A stretch of 50,334 nucleotides of DNA from Bacteroidota bacterium (GTDB lineage: Bacteria > Bacteroidota > Bacteroidia > Sphingobacteriales > Sphingobacteriaceae), in contig JAFDZL010000443.1 of assembly GCA_018266935.1 (NCBI GenBank), forward strand, positions 1 to 50,334. Direction: 5' to 3'. The notes under the pieces are model-generated. The model worked only from the letters and a program-made list of their open reading frames with translations, searched no databases and had not been told where the DNA came from. A program made the position numbers and the translations under genes. Positions within the stretch are counted from its first letter, which is position 1, and every line of letters starts with the position of its first letter. Below, piece after piece: positions 27,596 through 36,884 of the stretch.

Positions 27596-27625
27596 TTTGG
27601 CATTCTGCTAAATTTCCTACCTTCG
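27596..27625 (+). promoter_or_regulatory. Candidate promoter of rmuC
   Basis: TTTG at 27596-27599 and TACCTTCG (one mismatch to TAnnTTTG) at 27618-27625 with an 18-base spacer; the ATG follows 22 bases later. Confidence 0.4.
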
Positions 27626-27647
27626 TTTTGCTAATATTTTTATCAAA

Positions 27648-29024
27648 ATGAGTGTGGCCTTCCTGATCGTTTCTATTGTTGTTTTATTAATTGCCGTCTG
27701 GTTCTTCCTGAATAAGCCAAAAACCGCAGCCGGCATTTCGGCAGATGAATTTACCAGGGTCAAAAGCGAGAATGAACAATTGAAGATAGAAGCAGGCACA
27801 TTGAACGGCAAGATCAACGGCCTGATATCCGAAAAGGAATCGGTTACATCGCTGCTGAAGGACGAAAAAGAACGGATATCGGCCGAACTTCAGCAAGAGC
27901 GGGAAAAATTAGGCCAGGCCAACCAGTCGCTTGAGAATGCCCGGGCTTATTATAAGGCCCAGCAGGAAAAAATACAGGAACAAAAGGCCGAGGTTGAACA
28001 GATACGCCAGAACTTCCAGCGTGAGTTTGAAAATATCGCCGCTAAACTGCTCGACGAAAAATCACAGAAATTTGTTGAGACCAATAAAAGCAATCTCGAC
28101 CAGTTGTTAAGCCCGCTGAAAGAAAATATCAAGTTGTTTGAGGAAAAAGTTGAAAAGGTTTATAAAGCGGAATCGGACGAACGCAACGTGCTGAAAGGCG
28201 AGATCACCAAGCTGATGGAGCTGAACAAACAGATCAGCGAGGAAGCCAGCAACCTGACCAAAGCGCTTAAGGCCGACACCAAAAAGCAGGGCAACTGGGG
28301 CGAGGTAATACTCGACCGCATCCTGGAAGCATCGGGCCTGATCGAGGGCGAAAGCTATGTGAAGCAAGGCAAAGGATTAAACCTGGTCGATGAAGACGGT
28401 AACCGTTTCCAGCCTGATGTGATCATCAACCTGCCGGAAAACAAGCATATCATTATCGACTCCAAAGTTTCGCTCCTGGCCTATGAAAGGTTAGTGAACT
28501 GCGAAACCGAAGAAGACCGTGAAGCTTTCACCAAACAGCATATATTATCTATAAAAGGTCATATCAATGGCCTGGGCGGTAAAAACTACCAGGATCTTTA
28601 CGGCATTAATTCACCCGATTTTGTGTTGCTTTTCATCCCGATAGAATCTTCGTTCGTGATCGCCATCCAGCGCGACCTTGAGCTTTTTGAATTCGCCTGG
28701 AACAAAAAAGTGGTGATGGTGACGCCTTCTACGCTTTTGGCTACGCTCAAAACCGTCGCATCCATCTGGAAACAGGAACAACAAACCCGCAATGCCATAG
28801 ACATCGCCACCAAAGCCGGTGCGCTTTATGATAAATTCGTCGGCTTTATCACCGACCTGAAAAGAATAGGCGATAATCTCGACCGCTCCAAAGAAGCTTA
28901 TAACGAAGCCTTCGGCAAACTGCAAAACGGTAGTGGCAACCTCATCGGCCGCGTGGAAACACTGCGAAAACTTGGCGCTAAAGCTACCAAGCAGATCGAC
29001 CAGAAATATTTGGAAGAGGAATAG
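27648..29024 (+). CDS. rmuC: DNA recombination protein RmuC
   Basis: A 458-residue protein with the standard RmuC layout. One N-terminal membrane helix (about 2-21; VAFLIVSIVVLLIAVWFFL) is followed by a long coiled coil (about 35-150). The RmuC nuclease-like domain has KKQGNWGEVILDRILEASGL, the PDVIINLPENKHIIIDSKVSL block (acidic and lysine residues of a restriction-endonuclease-like core), and a terminal LRKLGAKATKQI. In E. coli RmuC limits inversions at short inverted repeats. Its stop is 2 bases before the end of a convergent gene. Confidence 0.95.
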   Translation: MSVAFLIVSIVVLLIAVWFFLNKPKTAAGISADEFTRVKSENEQLKIEAGTLNGKINGLISEKESVTSLLKDEKERISAELQQEREKLGQANQSLENARAYYKAQQEKIQEQKAEVEQIRQNFQREFENIAAKLLDEKSQKFVETNKSNLDQLLSPLKENIKLFEEKVEKVYKAESDERNVLKGEITKLMELNKQISEEASNLTKALKADTKKQGNWGEVILDRILEASGLIEGESYVKQGKGLNLVDEDGNRFQPDVIINLPENKHIIIDSKVSLLAYERLVNCETEEDREAFTKQHILSIKGHINGLGGKNYQDLYGINSPDFVLLFIPIESSFVIAIQRDLELFEFAWNKKVVMVTPSTLLATLKTVASIWKQEQQTRNAIDIATKAGALYDKFVGFITDLKRIGDNLDRSKEAYNEAFGKLQNGSGNLIGRVETLRKLGAKATKQIDQKYLEEE

Positions 29025-29026
29025 GG

Positions 29027-29881
29027 TTAATTGATTACTGTCGTCGAAGACGCGTTCACGACAGCCGTCCCATCCACATTCGCCTTTTCTGATGTTAGCC
29101 TGATCGTCATGTTGAAGGTTCCTGTGCTTGATACCGGGAAATTATCTTTTATGCTATAAACCATTTTACCTGCACCAATTCCGGTCAGCGTTACGGCTAC
29201 TTTCTTTAAGGCAATGTTCATAGTGAACTTTGGCAGGACATCAAAATAGGCTTTCCCGTCAGCTATATTATTCAGCTTATAGGTCACCCCTGCATCTATC
29301 TTCAGATTACCGTCCTTACCTTTCACCGGCACGTTAACGGGTATAGTTTGGGTAAATGTGTCACCTGGTTTCATGGGCTTAGTTGGAAACCGTATTTGCT
29401 GCTGCATCATCGACATCATTTGCCCCATAGCCTTTTTTGCAGAATCAGCAGCCGCTTTTCCATTGACGGAATCGATTGTCATCCATGTATTGTCGGCACC
29501 GGTATGACCGATGATGTGTACTTTTTTCTCGCTTATCATCGGTGGAATAGGTACCTGCTTGCCGTTGGCCATAACATTAAGGCTGTCGATCTTAAGGTCC
29601 ATTATTAATGGGATTGTATTATCAGAAGCAACCGCCCCGGTTTTAACATTTATGTCAGGACCTAAACCCAATAAAACTGTTGCGGGCTGGGTTATACCTT
29701 CATCCTTTAGTTTTTGAAGTACTTCCGGATCGCCGGTAACATTCAAATTCATCTTCATATCAATCGTCCCGCGCATTTTATAATTGCTATTAGGCTGGTA
29801 TTTAACTTTAAACACCACCGCATCCTGGGCCTTGAGGATAAAGGGCAAACACAATAGTACAAGTACGCAGATCTTTTTCAT
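29027..29881 (-). CDS. Secreted hypothetical protein (DUF6263-like)
   Basis: A 284-residue protein with signal peptide 1-18 (FILKA, then Q). It is beta-rich with a Met-rich middle (KKAMGQMMSMMQQQ) and ends in a Ser/Thr-rich strand. The motif MKPGDTFTQTIPVNVPVKG and the overall layout resemble DUF6263-type periplasmic proteins of Bacteroidota; I am not certain of this assignment. It converges with rmuC and starts 17 bases after the thiL stop, so it may be read through from thiL. Confidence 0.65.
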   Translation of the reverse strand: MKKICVLVLLCLPFILKAQDAVVFKVKYQPNSNYKMRGTIDMKMNLNVTGDPEVLQKLKDEGITQPATVLLGLGPDINVKTGAVASDNTIPLIMDLKIDSLNVMANGKQVPIPPMISEKKVHIIGHTGADNTWMTIDSVNGKAAADSAKKAMGQMMSMMQQQIRFPTKPMKPGDTFTQTIPVNVPVKGKDGNLKIDAGVTYKLNNIADGKAYFDVLPKFTMNIALKKVAVTLTGIGAGKMVYSIKDNFPVSSTGTFNMTIRLTSEKANVDGTAVVNASSTTVIN

Positions 29882-29898
29882 GGCTTTAACGAATGCTT

Positions 29899-30945
29899 TT
29901 AGTCGTTCTTTTTAAATGCGTTCCATCCCTGCGCCGTTATTTCGTGCACGGCGCCGCTTTTAGTGACCAGGTTTCTGCCTGCAGACGATTCAGTGATATA
30001 ACCTATAAAACTCACATCCGCAAGATTTTTCATCTTTTCGTAGTCGGCTTGCTTGATCGTAAACAACAATTCATAATCCTCGCCGCCGCTTAAGGCGCAG
30101 ACCGTTGGGTCGAGATTAAATTGCCGCGCGGTTTGATACGTCATCGGGTCGATCGGGATTTTATCTTCGTAAAGATTGCAGCCTTTATCGCTTTGTTTGC
30201 ATATATGCAATATTTCAGAAGCCAGTCCGTCCGATATATCGATCATTGCTGTCGGTTTTACACCGATGTCTTTTAATAATTGTACAACATCCTTCCGGGC
30301 TTCCGGTTTCAACTGCCGCTCGACGATATAATCCTTTCCTTCCAGGTCGGGTTGAATATTCGGATTTTCGAGGTAAACCAGCTTTTCGCGTTCCAGTAAT
30401 TGCAGACCTACATAAGCACCACCCAGATCACCTGAAACACAGATCAGGTCGCCTTCTTCAGCGCCATTGCGGTAAACAATATCCTTTTCGTCCGCATAAC
30501 CCAAAGCCGTTACACTAATCACCAGGCCTTGTAATGACGACGTAGTATCTCCGCCAACCAGGTCGATGTCATATTTCTCACAGGCGAGGTATATTCCTTT
30601 ATACAATTCCTCTACAGCCTCAAGCGGGAATTTACTGGATATCCCCAGCGATACCAAAACCTGCGAGGCTATCCCATTCATCGCATAAATATCGCTTAGG
30701 TTCACCTGTATCGCTTTATAGCCCAAATGCTTCAGCGGTGTATAAGCCAGGTCGAAATGAATACCCTCCAGCAGCATATCGGTTGATACCAAAGCTCTTT
30801 TACCGGCAAAATCGATCACCGCAGCATCATCGCCTACACCTTTCAAGGTATTCTTATGCCTGATCTCCGCTCTTTTGGTCAAATGATTGATCAGTCCGAA
30901 CTCACCCAGTGACTCTATATTGGTTTTCTCTGTATTCTCAAACAT
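29899..30945 (-). CDS. thiL: Thiamine-monophosphate kinase
   Basis: A 348-residue enzyme of the AIRS/PurM-like family that phosphorylates thiamine monophosphate to the diphosphate with ATP. It shows the start LGEFGLINHL, the metal/nucleotide-binding block GVGDDAAVIDFAGKRALVSTDML, HFDLAYTPLKHLGYKAIQVNLSDIYAMNG, DLVGGDTTSS, IDISDGLASE and the C-terminal ALSGGEDYELLF. All of these are hallmarks of ThiL. No other thi genes and no TPP riboswitch were seen nearby. nadA lies 39 bases upstream on the same strand. Confidence 0.95.
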   Translation of the reverse strand: MFENTEKTNIESLGEFGLINHLTKRAEIRHKNTLKGVGDDAAVIDFAGKRALVSTDMLLEGIHFDLAYTPLKHLGYKAIQVNLSDIYAMNGIASQVLVSLGISSKFPLEAVEELYKGIYLACEKYDIDLVGGDTTSSLQGLVISVTALGYADEKDIVYRNGAEEGDLICVSGDLGGAYVGLQLLEREKLVYLENPNIQPDLEGKDYIVERQLKPEARKDVVQLLKDIGVKPTAMIDISDGLASEILHICKQSDKGCNLYEDKIPIDPMTYQTARQFNLDPTVCALSGGEDYELLFTIKQADYEKMKNLADVSFIGYITESSAGRNLVTKSGAVHEITAQGWNAFKKND

Positions 30946-30950
30946 AGTTT

Positions 30951-30990
30951 AATGATTTCACCGATTTTTTGGTGATTACACCGATTAAAG
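30951..30990. repeat. Hairpin-forming CACCGATT repeat between thiL and nadA
   Basis: CACCGATT occurs at 30959-30966 and again at 30979-30986, with the near-inverted GGTGATT at 30971-30977 between them. It could form a small hairpin (TCACC/GGTGA). The right copy overlaps the nadA stop codon. Confidence 0.7.
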
Positions 30991-31977
30991 TCCTAATTGC
31001 GCCGATATCTCCAACATTCTTTCTATCGGTTTAACTGCTTTTTCTATAATATGTTCAGGAACAGTTACTTCCGGCAATTCATTTTTCATACACAGGTACA
31101 ACTTTTCCAGCGTATTGCGTTTCATGTGCGGGCAATCGTTGCAGGCGCATTGGTTATTCGGCGGCGCGGGGATAAACACTTTATCAGGGTTATCCTTTTG
31201 CATCTGGTGAATTATACCTGATTCTGTCGCTACAATAAATTCCTTTTCAGGGCTCTTTGTAGCATATTTTAGCAATCCCGTCGTCGAACCTATATAATCG
31301 GCCATTTTCAATATCACGCTCTCACATTCCGGGTGGGCCAGCAATTTCGCTTTCGGGTGGCGCTCTTTTAACCGGATTATTTTTTCCTGCGAAAATATTT
31401 CATGCACCATACAGGCGCCGTTCCACAATACCAGGTCTCTTCCTGTTTTCCTGGCTACGTACGCGCCAAGGTTTTTATCGGGCCCGAAGATGATCTTCTG
31501 ATCCTTCGGCAGACTTTCTATGATCTGCACCGCATTGCTCGATGTACAGACGATGTCGGTCATCGCTTTCAACTCAGCCGTACAGTTCACATAGGTGATC
31601 ACCAGGTGATCGGGATAGTTTTCTTTAAACTTCCGGAACAAATGCGGCGGGCAGCTGTCGGCCAACGAGCAACCGGCCTTCAAGTCGGGTAAAAGGACCT
31701 TTTTCTGCGGCGATAATATCTTAGCGGTTTCAGCCATAAAATGAACACCGGCAAATACGATGATATCCGCGTCAGTTTTGGCCGCCTGCTGCGATAAACC
31801 CAGGCTGTCACCAATATAATCGGCAACATCTTGTATATCAGGCTCCTGGTAATAATGGGCCAAAACAACCGCATTCTTTTCCTTTTTTAAGCGTTCTATT
31901 TCATCAAAAAGATCGAGCGAGGGATCGATATATTCCTCGGCGTATCCTTTCACATTTATTTCTTCGAAGGTATCCAT
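30985..31977 (-). CDS. nadA: Quinolinate synthase A
   Basis: A 330-residue 4Fe-4S enzyme that condenses iminoaspartate with dihydroxyacetone phosphate to quinolinate in de novo NAD synthesis. It shows [48 protein letters not shown] and the closing [21 protein letters not shown] region, covering the conserved cluster cysteines. It is divergent from nadB, which supplies its substrate; the 408-bp spacer probably holds both promoters and shared control sites. Confidence 0.97.
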   Translation of the reverse strand: MDTFEEINVKGYAEEYIDPSLDLFDEIERLKKEKNAVVLAHYYQEPDIQDVADYIGDSLGLSQQAAKTDADIIVFAGVHFMAETAKILSPQKKVLLPDLKAGCSLADSCPPHLFRKFKENYPDHLVITYVNCTAELKAMTDIVCTSSNAVQIIESLPKDQKIIFGPDKNLGAYVARKTGRDLVLWNGACMVHEIFSQEKIIRLKERHPKAKLLAHPECESVILKMADYIGSTTGLLKYATKSPEKEFIVATESGIIHQMQKDNPDKVFIPAPPNNQCACNDCPHMKRNTLEKLYLCMKNELPEVTVPEHIIEKAVKPIERMLEISAQLGL

Positions 31978-32385
31978 TTCAACAATTCAATTAATAACAA
32001 CACTTTTTATATAAAGAAAAAAACTGTTGTTGTTAGCGTGTTAGTTCTGTTTAAAAAAAGTGATACAAGTCACATTAAAAATAGTTATGCAATTTTTTCA
32101 ACATAATTTAATGATCCCTTAAAATACAATGAACTGATTTTTAAGGAGATTTATTTCAGCTGTTTTAGTTTTAAAACCTTTTTTGTGAATATTTTATTAG
32201 TCTTAAAAGTGTTAATTAAGCGCGAAAGTCGAGGTAAAAGTCGATGAAAAAATGGTGACTAAAACCATCGGGAAGTAACTTTTCAACCTATTAATAATTT
32301 ATTAATTTTTTTCGTACACAAAATTAACACCATTTAAAGCTCTTTCTAACATAAGCTGTACTTTTACACAACATATACTTGAAAA
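31978..32385. promoter_or_regulatory. nadA-nadB divergent control region
   Basis: A 408-bp AT-rich gap with no plausible gene. It contains a CRP/FNR-like palindrome at 32060-32073 and a loose inverted repeat TAACAACA (31995-32002) / TGTTGTTA (32028-32035) close to the nadA start. Elsewhere I see only AT-rich sequence. No convincing -33/-7 pair was found for nadB; TACTTTTA at 32359-32366 is the nearest. Confidence 0.6.
32060..32073. promoter_or_regulatory. CRP/FNR-like operator candidate
   Basis: GTGA-TACAAG-TCAC: two perfect 4-base half sites with the 6-base spacer typical of the CRP/FNR family (consensus TGTGA-N6-TCACA), flanked by A and A. It lies 83 bases upstream of the nadA ATG and over 300 bases from nadB. 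Confidence 0.45.
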
Positions 32386-33978
32386 ATGACCAGGAATTGT
32401 GATTTTTTGGTGATAGGGTCGGGAATAGCCGGGTTGAGTTTTGCACTGAAGGCGGCGAAGCACGGTAAGGTTCTGATAGTTACCAAATCAAACGAGGATG
32501 AATCTAACACGAAGTATGCCCAGGGGGGCGTCGCGGTGGTTGTGGATAAAAAAGAAGATTCGTTCGAAAAGCATATTGAAGACACCTTAATAGCCGGGGA
32601 TGGGTTGTGTGACAAAGAAACTGTTGAGATCGTGGTTAAAGAAGGACCGGAAAGAATTCGGGAGATCATTGATTACGGGACCAACTTTGATAAAAATCAC
32701 GAGGGTATGTACGACCTGGCCAAAGAAGGCGGTCATTCCGAATTCAGGGTGCTTCATTATAAAGATATTACGGGTTGGGAGATCGAAAGGTCGCTTCTCG
32801 ACCAGGTGCACCAAAACCCTAATATCACCGTGCTTACGCATTATTTTGCGGTTGACCTGATCACGCAGCACCATTTGGGTGTTTTTGTGGATAAGTCAAC
32901 AACCGATATCACCTGTTACGGAGTTTATGTATTGAACACCGTTAATGGACTGGTTGAAAAGATATTATCTAAGGTTACGGTAATGGCCTCGGGCGGAGCA
33001 GGGCATATATACTCGATAACTACAAACCCCACTATTGCAACCGGTGACGGCGTAGCAATGGTTTACCGGGCAAAAGGAAAGGTGCGGAATATGGAGTTTA
33101 TCCAGTTTCACCCTACCGCGTTGTATAATCCCGGCGAATATCCTTCATTCCTCATATCGGAGGCGGTCCGTGGATTTGGCGGGGTACTCAAACGTACCAA
33201 TGGGCAGGAGTTCATGCAGGAATATGACCCGCGCAAGTCCTTAGCGCCGAGGGATATTGTAGCGAGAGCCATTGACGCAGAGATAAAAAAGTCAGGTGAG
33301 GATTTCGTTTATTTAGATATCAGGCACAGGGCCAAAAAAGATATACTGGCGCATTTCCCGAACATTTACGCCAAGTGCCTGGATATAGGCATAGACATGA
33401 CCAAGGATATGATCCCGGTGGCGCCGGCCTGTCATTATATGTGCGGCGGTATTATGGTTGACCACATAGGGCGCTCATCCATCATGCACCTGTATGCCTG
33501 CGGTGAATGTTCATCGACGGGATTGCACGGGGCTAACCGGTTGGCTTCTAACTCGTTGCTGGAGGCCCTGGTGTTTGCGGACAGGATATATAAAGATGCC
33601 GTAACTAAATTTAATGAATACGCCATCGCCGAAGGCATTCCCGACTGGAACGAGCACGGTGTAAAATTATCCAACGAGGATATCCTGGTGACGCACAATA
33701 TACGCGAAATGCAGAAGGCGATGAGTGATTATGTTGGCATTGTGCGATCTGATTTCAGGCTTGAACGGGCGATGCGGCGTTTGCACTTGCTTTATGAGGA
33801 AACGGAAGATTTTTATAAAAAGACCAAGCTCTCCGTAAAACTTTGCGAATTGCGCAATTTGATCCAGGTATCTTATATTGTGATTAAATCGGCCATGATG
33901 CGGAAAGAAAGCAGGGGGTTACATTATACTACGGATTACCCGGTACATGCCGAGGCGGTGCACGACACGGTGTTTTGA
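32386..33978 (+). CDS. nadB: L-aspartate oxidase
   Basis: A 530-residue flavoenzyme that oxidises L-aspartate to iminoaspartate for NadA. The N-terminal FAD motif is FLVIGSGIAGLSFALKAAKHG, followed by the TKYAQGGVAVV segment, the succinate-dehydrogenase-like block FIQFHPTALY, the HYMCGGIMVD motif, and the FAD end motif GANRLASNSLLEALVFADR. The C-terminal helical domain (LERAMRRLHLLYEETEDFY) is complete. Length and motifs fit NadB rather than SdhA/FrdA. A small hypothetical gene begins 5 bases after its stop. Confidence 0.97.
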   Translation: MTRNCDFLVIGSGIAGLSFALKAAKHGKVLIVTKSNEDESNTKYAQGGVAVVVDKKEDSFEKHIEDTLIAGDGLCDKETVEIVVKEGPERIREIIDYGTNFDKNHEGMYDLAKEGGHSEFRVLHYKDITGWEIERSLLDQVHQNPNITVLTHYFAVDLITQHHLGVFVDKSTTDITCYGVYVLNTVNGLVEKILSKVTVMASGGAGHIYSITTNPTIATGDGVAMVYRAKGKVRNMEFIQFHPTALYNPGEYPSFLISEAVRGFGGVLKRTNGQEFMQEYDPRKSLAPRDIVARAIDAEIKKSGEDFVYLDIRHRAKKDILAHFPNIYAKCLDIGIDMTKDMIPVAPACHYMCGGIMVDHIGRSSIMHLYACGECSSTGLHGANRLASNSLLEALVFADRIYKDAVTKFNEYAIAEGIPDWNEHGVKLSNEDILVTHNIREMQKAMSDYVGIVRSDFRLERAMRRLHLLYEETEDFYKKTKLSVKLCELRNLIQVSYIVIKSAMMRKESRGLHYTTDYPVHAEAVHDTVF

Positions 33979-33983
33979 GCTAT

Positions 33984-34484
33984 ATGGGATTATTTTCAAT
34001 TTTTAAGAAGAAGCAGGAGCCGGAAAAAGTAATAATCCCAACAGATGGGATCAAAGCGCTTGCTGACGGGATATTATTTGAAGATGGAGATGTTTTCCTG
34101 AAATGGGGCGCTGATATTGAAGCAAGTAAATTCTATGCAAAAAAGGAATACAGGGCCGACCGGGTGATCTATCAATGGGGTGAAAAATCTATTCTGAATG
34201 GTTTGAAACTACCCTTAAAAACCGTTTGCTGGAACCATAAGCAACATGGAGATATTAAATCATTTGAATCGGTCGATTTTTTGGTAGAAGGCGAGGCGGC
34301 CGAAGGTCAGTTTCGATCTTTGAAGGAACACATTGAAAATATTTTTGGCGCGCCTAAGTCATACGATGACCTGCAGCCGGGCGAGGTGTCGCTGGAATGG
34401 AAAATAAAAGCGGTAAAAATAGCCTTGAATTTTTTCAATAAAGAGAGACCTAAAGTGCAGCTGGAAATAGGCTGGTGGTTATAA
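33984..34484 (+). CDS. Hypothetical protein downstream of nadB
   Basis: A 166-residue product from the ATG at 33984 (MGLFSIFKKKQEPEK). An in-frame TTG at 33975 overlaps the nadB stop and is less likely. The N-terminal FSIFKKK pattern is common at the start of small cytosolic proteins. The rest is a mixed alpha/beta soluble chain (LFEDGDVFLKWGADIEASKFYAKKEY) with no recognised domain. Its 5-base spacing from nadB suggests co-transcription. Function unknown. Confidence 0.7.
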   Translation: MGLFSIFKKKQEPEKVIIPTDGIKALADGILFEDGDVFLKWGADIEASKFYAKKEYRADRVIYQWGEKSILNGLKLPLKTVCWNHKQHGDIKSFESVDFLVEGEAAEGQFRSLKEHIENIFGAPKSYDDLQPGEVSLEWKIKAVKIALNFFNKERPKVQLEIGWWL

Positions 34485-34489
34485 AAAAG

Positions 34490-34562
34490 AGCGGAAAACG
34501 GGATTCGAACCCGCGGCCTTCAGTTTGGGAAACTGATGCTCTACCGACTGAGCTATTTCCGC
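34490..34562 (-). tRNA. tRNA-Gly (anticodon CCC)
   Basis: On the minus strand the sequence folds as a full cloverleaf. The acceptor arms GCGGAAA/TTTCCGC pair perfectly, the D arm is in GCTCAGTCGGTAGAGC, and the anticodon stem TCAGT/ACTGA encloses TTCCCAA (anticodon CCC, reading GGG). The T arm is in GCGGGTTCGAATCCCGT, and the discriminator base is T. CCA is not encoded. A T-run follows, acting as a probable terminator. Confidence 0.95.
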
Positions 34563-34573
34563 TAATTTTGTAT

Positions 34574-34581
34574 CAAACATA
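34574..34581 (-). promoter_or_regulatory. Candidate -7 box (TATGTTTG) of tRNA-Gly
   Basis: An exact TAnnTTTG match on the minus strand, 11 bases upstream of the mature tRNA 5' end. Confidence 0.5.
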
Positions 34582-34590
34582 CCAAATTCA

Positions 34591-34627
34591 TTCAATAATT
34601 CATTAAATCGATAATTCAATAATTCAT
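34591..34627. repeat. 13-bp direct repeat at carbonic-anhydrase-like start
   Basis: TTCAATAATTCAT occurs at 34591-34603 and 34615-34627; the second copy contains the first two bases of the ATG at 34626. AT-rich; significance uncertain. Confidence 0.7.
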
Positions 34628-35138
34628 GCCTACGATATTGCCTGTAAATGATAAGTCACCATGCTGGGGTAACGATTGCTTTATCGCTGAAAACGCGACA
34701 ATAGTTGGTGATGTGGTAATGGGGGATAATTGTTCAGTGTGGTTCAACGCGGTGGTACGCGGCGATGTGCATTATATTAAGATCGGCAACAATACGAATA
34801 TCCAGGACGGCGCGGTTATCCATTGTACCTATTTGAAAGCGCCAACAAACATAGGTAGTATGGTCTCCATAGGGCATAACGCGCTGGTGCATGGCTGCAC
34901 GCTGAAGGATCACGTGCTTATCGGCATGGGCGCTATCGTAATGGATCACGCTGTGGTAGAGGATTTTGTGATCATTGGGGCCGGGTCTGTGGTGCTCGAG
35001 AACACCGTTTGCGAGTCGGGTTATTTGTATGCCGGCACGCCTGCCAAAAAGATAAAGCCGCTTACCGAAGAGCAAAAAGCAATGCTCCGGCAATTGCCGC
35101 ACAATTATATCATGTATTCGGGCTGGTTTAAGGAATAA
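34626..35138 (+). CDS. Gamma-carbonic-anhydrase family protein
   Basis: A 170-residue left-handed beta-helix protein with hexapeptide repeats. The metal-site pattern is complete: VVRGDVHYIKIGNNTNIQDGAVIHC, then SIGHNALVHGC, the three histidines that coordinate zinc or iron in the Cam/CamH/YrdA group. Trimeric members hydrate CO2 or have lost that activity, and the acidic loop of true Cam is absent. Enzyme activity therefore remains uncertain. Its last 11 bases overlap the end of the convergent Ig-like lipoprotein gene. Confidence 0.93.
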   Translation: MPTILPVNDKSPCWGNDCFIAENATIVGDVVMGDNCSVWFNAVVRGDVHYIKIGNNTNIQDGAVIHCTYLKAPTNIGSMVSIGHNALVHGCTLKDHVLIGMGAIVMDHAVVEDFVIIGAGSVVLENTVCESGYLYAGTPAKKIKPLTEEQKAMLRQLPHNYIMYSGWFKE

Positions 35139-36774
35139 ACGGCTCCTTCGGAATCGTTATGGTTTCCTCAGCATCCCAGTTCGAACGGATGGTGATCTCC
35201 TTATTATATATCCAGGTGTTTTCAGGATATTGTTTCTTTTTTACATTACCGCTGTCCCATTTGCCGTTGCGGTTTGTGTCATACACTACACGTACAGTGT
35301 ATTTGCCAATCGGATAGTTCTTGTAGCTCAGTGAGGCGTTCTTCGTGATCGGATCGGTGTGGACAATATTCTTTTTATCGTCAAGCAATTCAATAACATA
35401 TGCTTTTGAAGTGTCAGGGACAATTACTTTAAGCGCAAGCTGGCCATAATTATCCGGTTTATCTTCCTGGAATATTTTAAGGAGCTTTTTGTTCTTGTCC
35501 CCATAAATGTCTGTTAAAGCACCCTCGTTAAATATCAGCTGGTAACGGGTATTTTGCTTCCAGGCATATTTGACTATAAGCTTCTTCAGATTGCCGGTAT
35601 CTTGTGCGAGGGTGTAATTGGATACGTTGCTTGAATCTTCATTTAAGGTTATCAGTGACTGATCAAAACTTTGTATCGGCAAGTTGGACGTTATAACCAG
35701 GTCATTAAGCGGCTTTAATTTGTTATCGATCGAAGTATTGTACTTCAGCAGGAAATTACGGGTATATGTTTCATGCCTTAGCTTATGCAGAGCAATAGTA
35801 TCAAGCGGTTTGCCATTTTGAAGGAAAGAGACCCTGATAGAGTCGAAATCCATATTGCGCATATAAACGTTAGCCGTGTCTTTGGTTTTACTGAAATCGA
35901 CAAGTTTCTCGCGGTCGAGCGCCGGCGGGTAAAGTATTTTTACCGACGGATCTTCCAAACTTTTATTAAAGGTGAAAAACATGCGGCCATCGGCTTCAAA
36001 CTGGTGGGAAACCATTTTGAGTTTCTCCGGTTCCTGTTTAAATAAATTCAGCTGGACATTGGCGGTATCTTTCTTTAAGTGAATTGGGCTTTTCAAAAAG
36101 GCTATTAGCTCCGCATCGTTATCATATATCTTGTTGGGGGCGGTTTCTTTCAACGCGTAGATATAGTAGTCACCGGTGTGCAGGTTATTTAGGCTGAAGT
36201 TGCCCGCTGAATCTGTCGTCGCAAAAATAGTTGGTCTTTTTTTGCCGAAAATGCTTGTGTCTTGTTTTGGGGTCATCAGCATCACCGTTGCGTCTTTTAC
36301 TTTCTCTCCGGTCAGGGAATTCTGGACAGTGCCGGAAACACTCAGCGAGTCAATATGCGGACCAGTCGAAAACACGTAGGTAAAATTATTCAGAATGTTT
36401 CCTTCGTTTACATCAGCGATGGATTTACCAAAGTTGATCACATAGGTCGTGTTCTTTTGGAGCGTATCCTTAAAATCGACGATGATCGTTTTTTTGCTGA
36501 CGTGAATATTCGGTGTTTTCTCCTGTGCTGGACTCACCGAAATTTCTGCGGCCTGGTTTTTCAGTGTGAAGAATTCATCAAACTCCAGCCTGATCTGTTT
36601 CGCATTAAAGTTGCGGGTCATGTTGGGCGGGGTTGCCTTCACTAATTTGGGCGGGGTCCGGTCGCGGGGACCACCCTGCGGCTTCTGGATGCTTGCACAG
36701 CTAAAAATGAAAAAAATGATGCTCAGGAAAGAGAAGATTTTGCCTAAAAAAGCACTCTTTTTATTTAACCCCAT
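35128..36774 (-). CDS. Ig-like (SbsA-type) domain lipoprotein
   Basis: A 548-residue lipoprotein with lipobox Cys26 (FFIFSC, then ASIQKPQGGPRD). The mature N-terminus is a bacterial Ig-like domain of the SbsA type: PPKLVKATPPNMTRNFNAKQ, FDEFFTLKNQ, KNTTYVINFGKSIADVNEGN. A CarboxypepD-like insert (VSGTVQNSLTGEKVKDATVMLM, about 155-235) follows, then further beta-rich modules to the end. The C-terminus has a DTNRNGKWDSGNVKKKQ loop. It is probably a surface or periplasmic lipoprotein of unknown role, common in Bacteroidota. It is convergent with and overlaps the carbonic-anhydrase-like gene by 11 bases. Confidence 0.87.
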   Translation of the reverse strand: MGLNKKSAFLGKIFSFLSIIFFIFSCASIQKPQGGPRDRTPPKLVKATPPNMTRNFNAKQIRLEFDEFFTLKNQAAEISVSPAQEKTPNIHVSKKTIIVDFKDTLQKNTTYVINFGKSIADVNEGNILNNFTYVFSTGPHIDSLSVSGTVQNSLTGEKVKDATVMLMTPKQDTSIFGKKRPTIFATTDSAGNFSLNNLHTGDYYIYALKETAPNKIYDNDAELIAFLKSPIHLKKDTANVQLNLFKQEPEKLKMVSHQFEADGRMFFTFNKSLEDPSVKILYPPALDREKLVDFSKTKDTANVYMRNMDFDSIRVSFLQNGKPLDTIALHKLRHETYTRNFLLKYNTSIDNKLKPLNDLVITSNLPIQSFDQSLITLNEDSSNVSNYTLAQDTGNLKKLIVKYAWKQNTRYQLIFNEGALTDIYGDKNKKLLKIFQEDKPDNYGQLALKVIVPDTSKAYVIELLDDKKNIVHTDPITKNASLSYKNYPIGKYTVRVVYDTNRNGKWDSGNVKKKQYPENTWIYNKEITIRSNWDAEETITIPKEPFIP

Positions 36775-36884
36775 TTTTAGCCTTTACAAACGAGTTTGGT
36801 GTTTTCGTGAAGATTATCATTAAAAAATAAAAATAATCGGTTTTAAGCGAAATTTATAATTGGTTGATAATCAATATTTTATAA

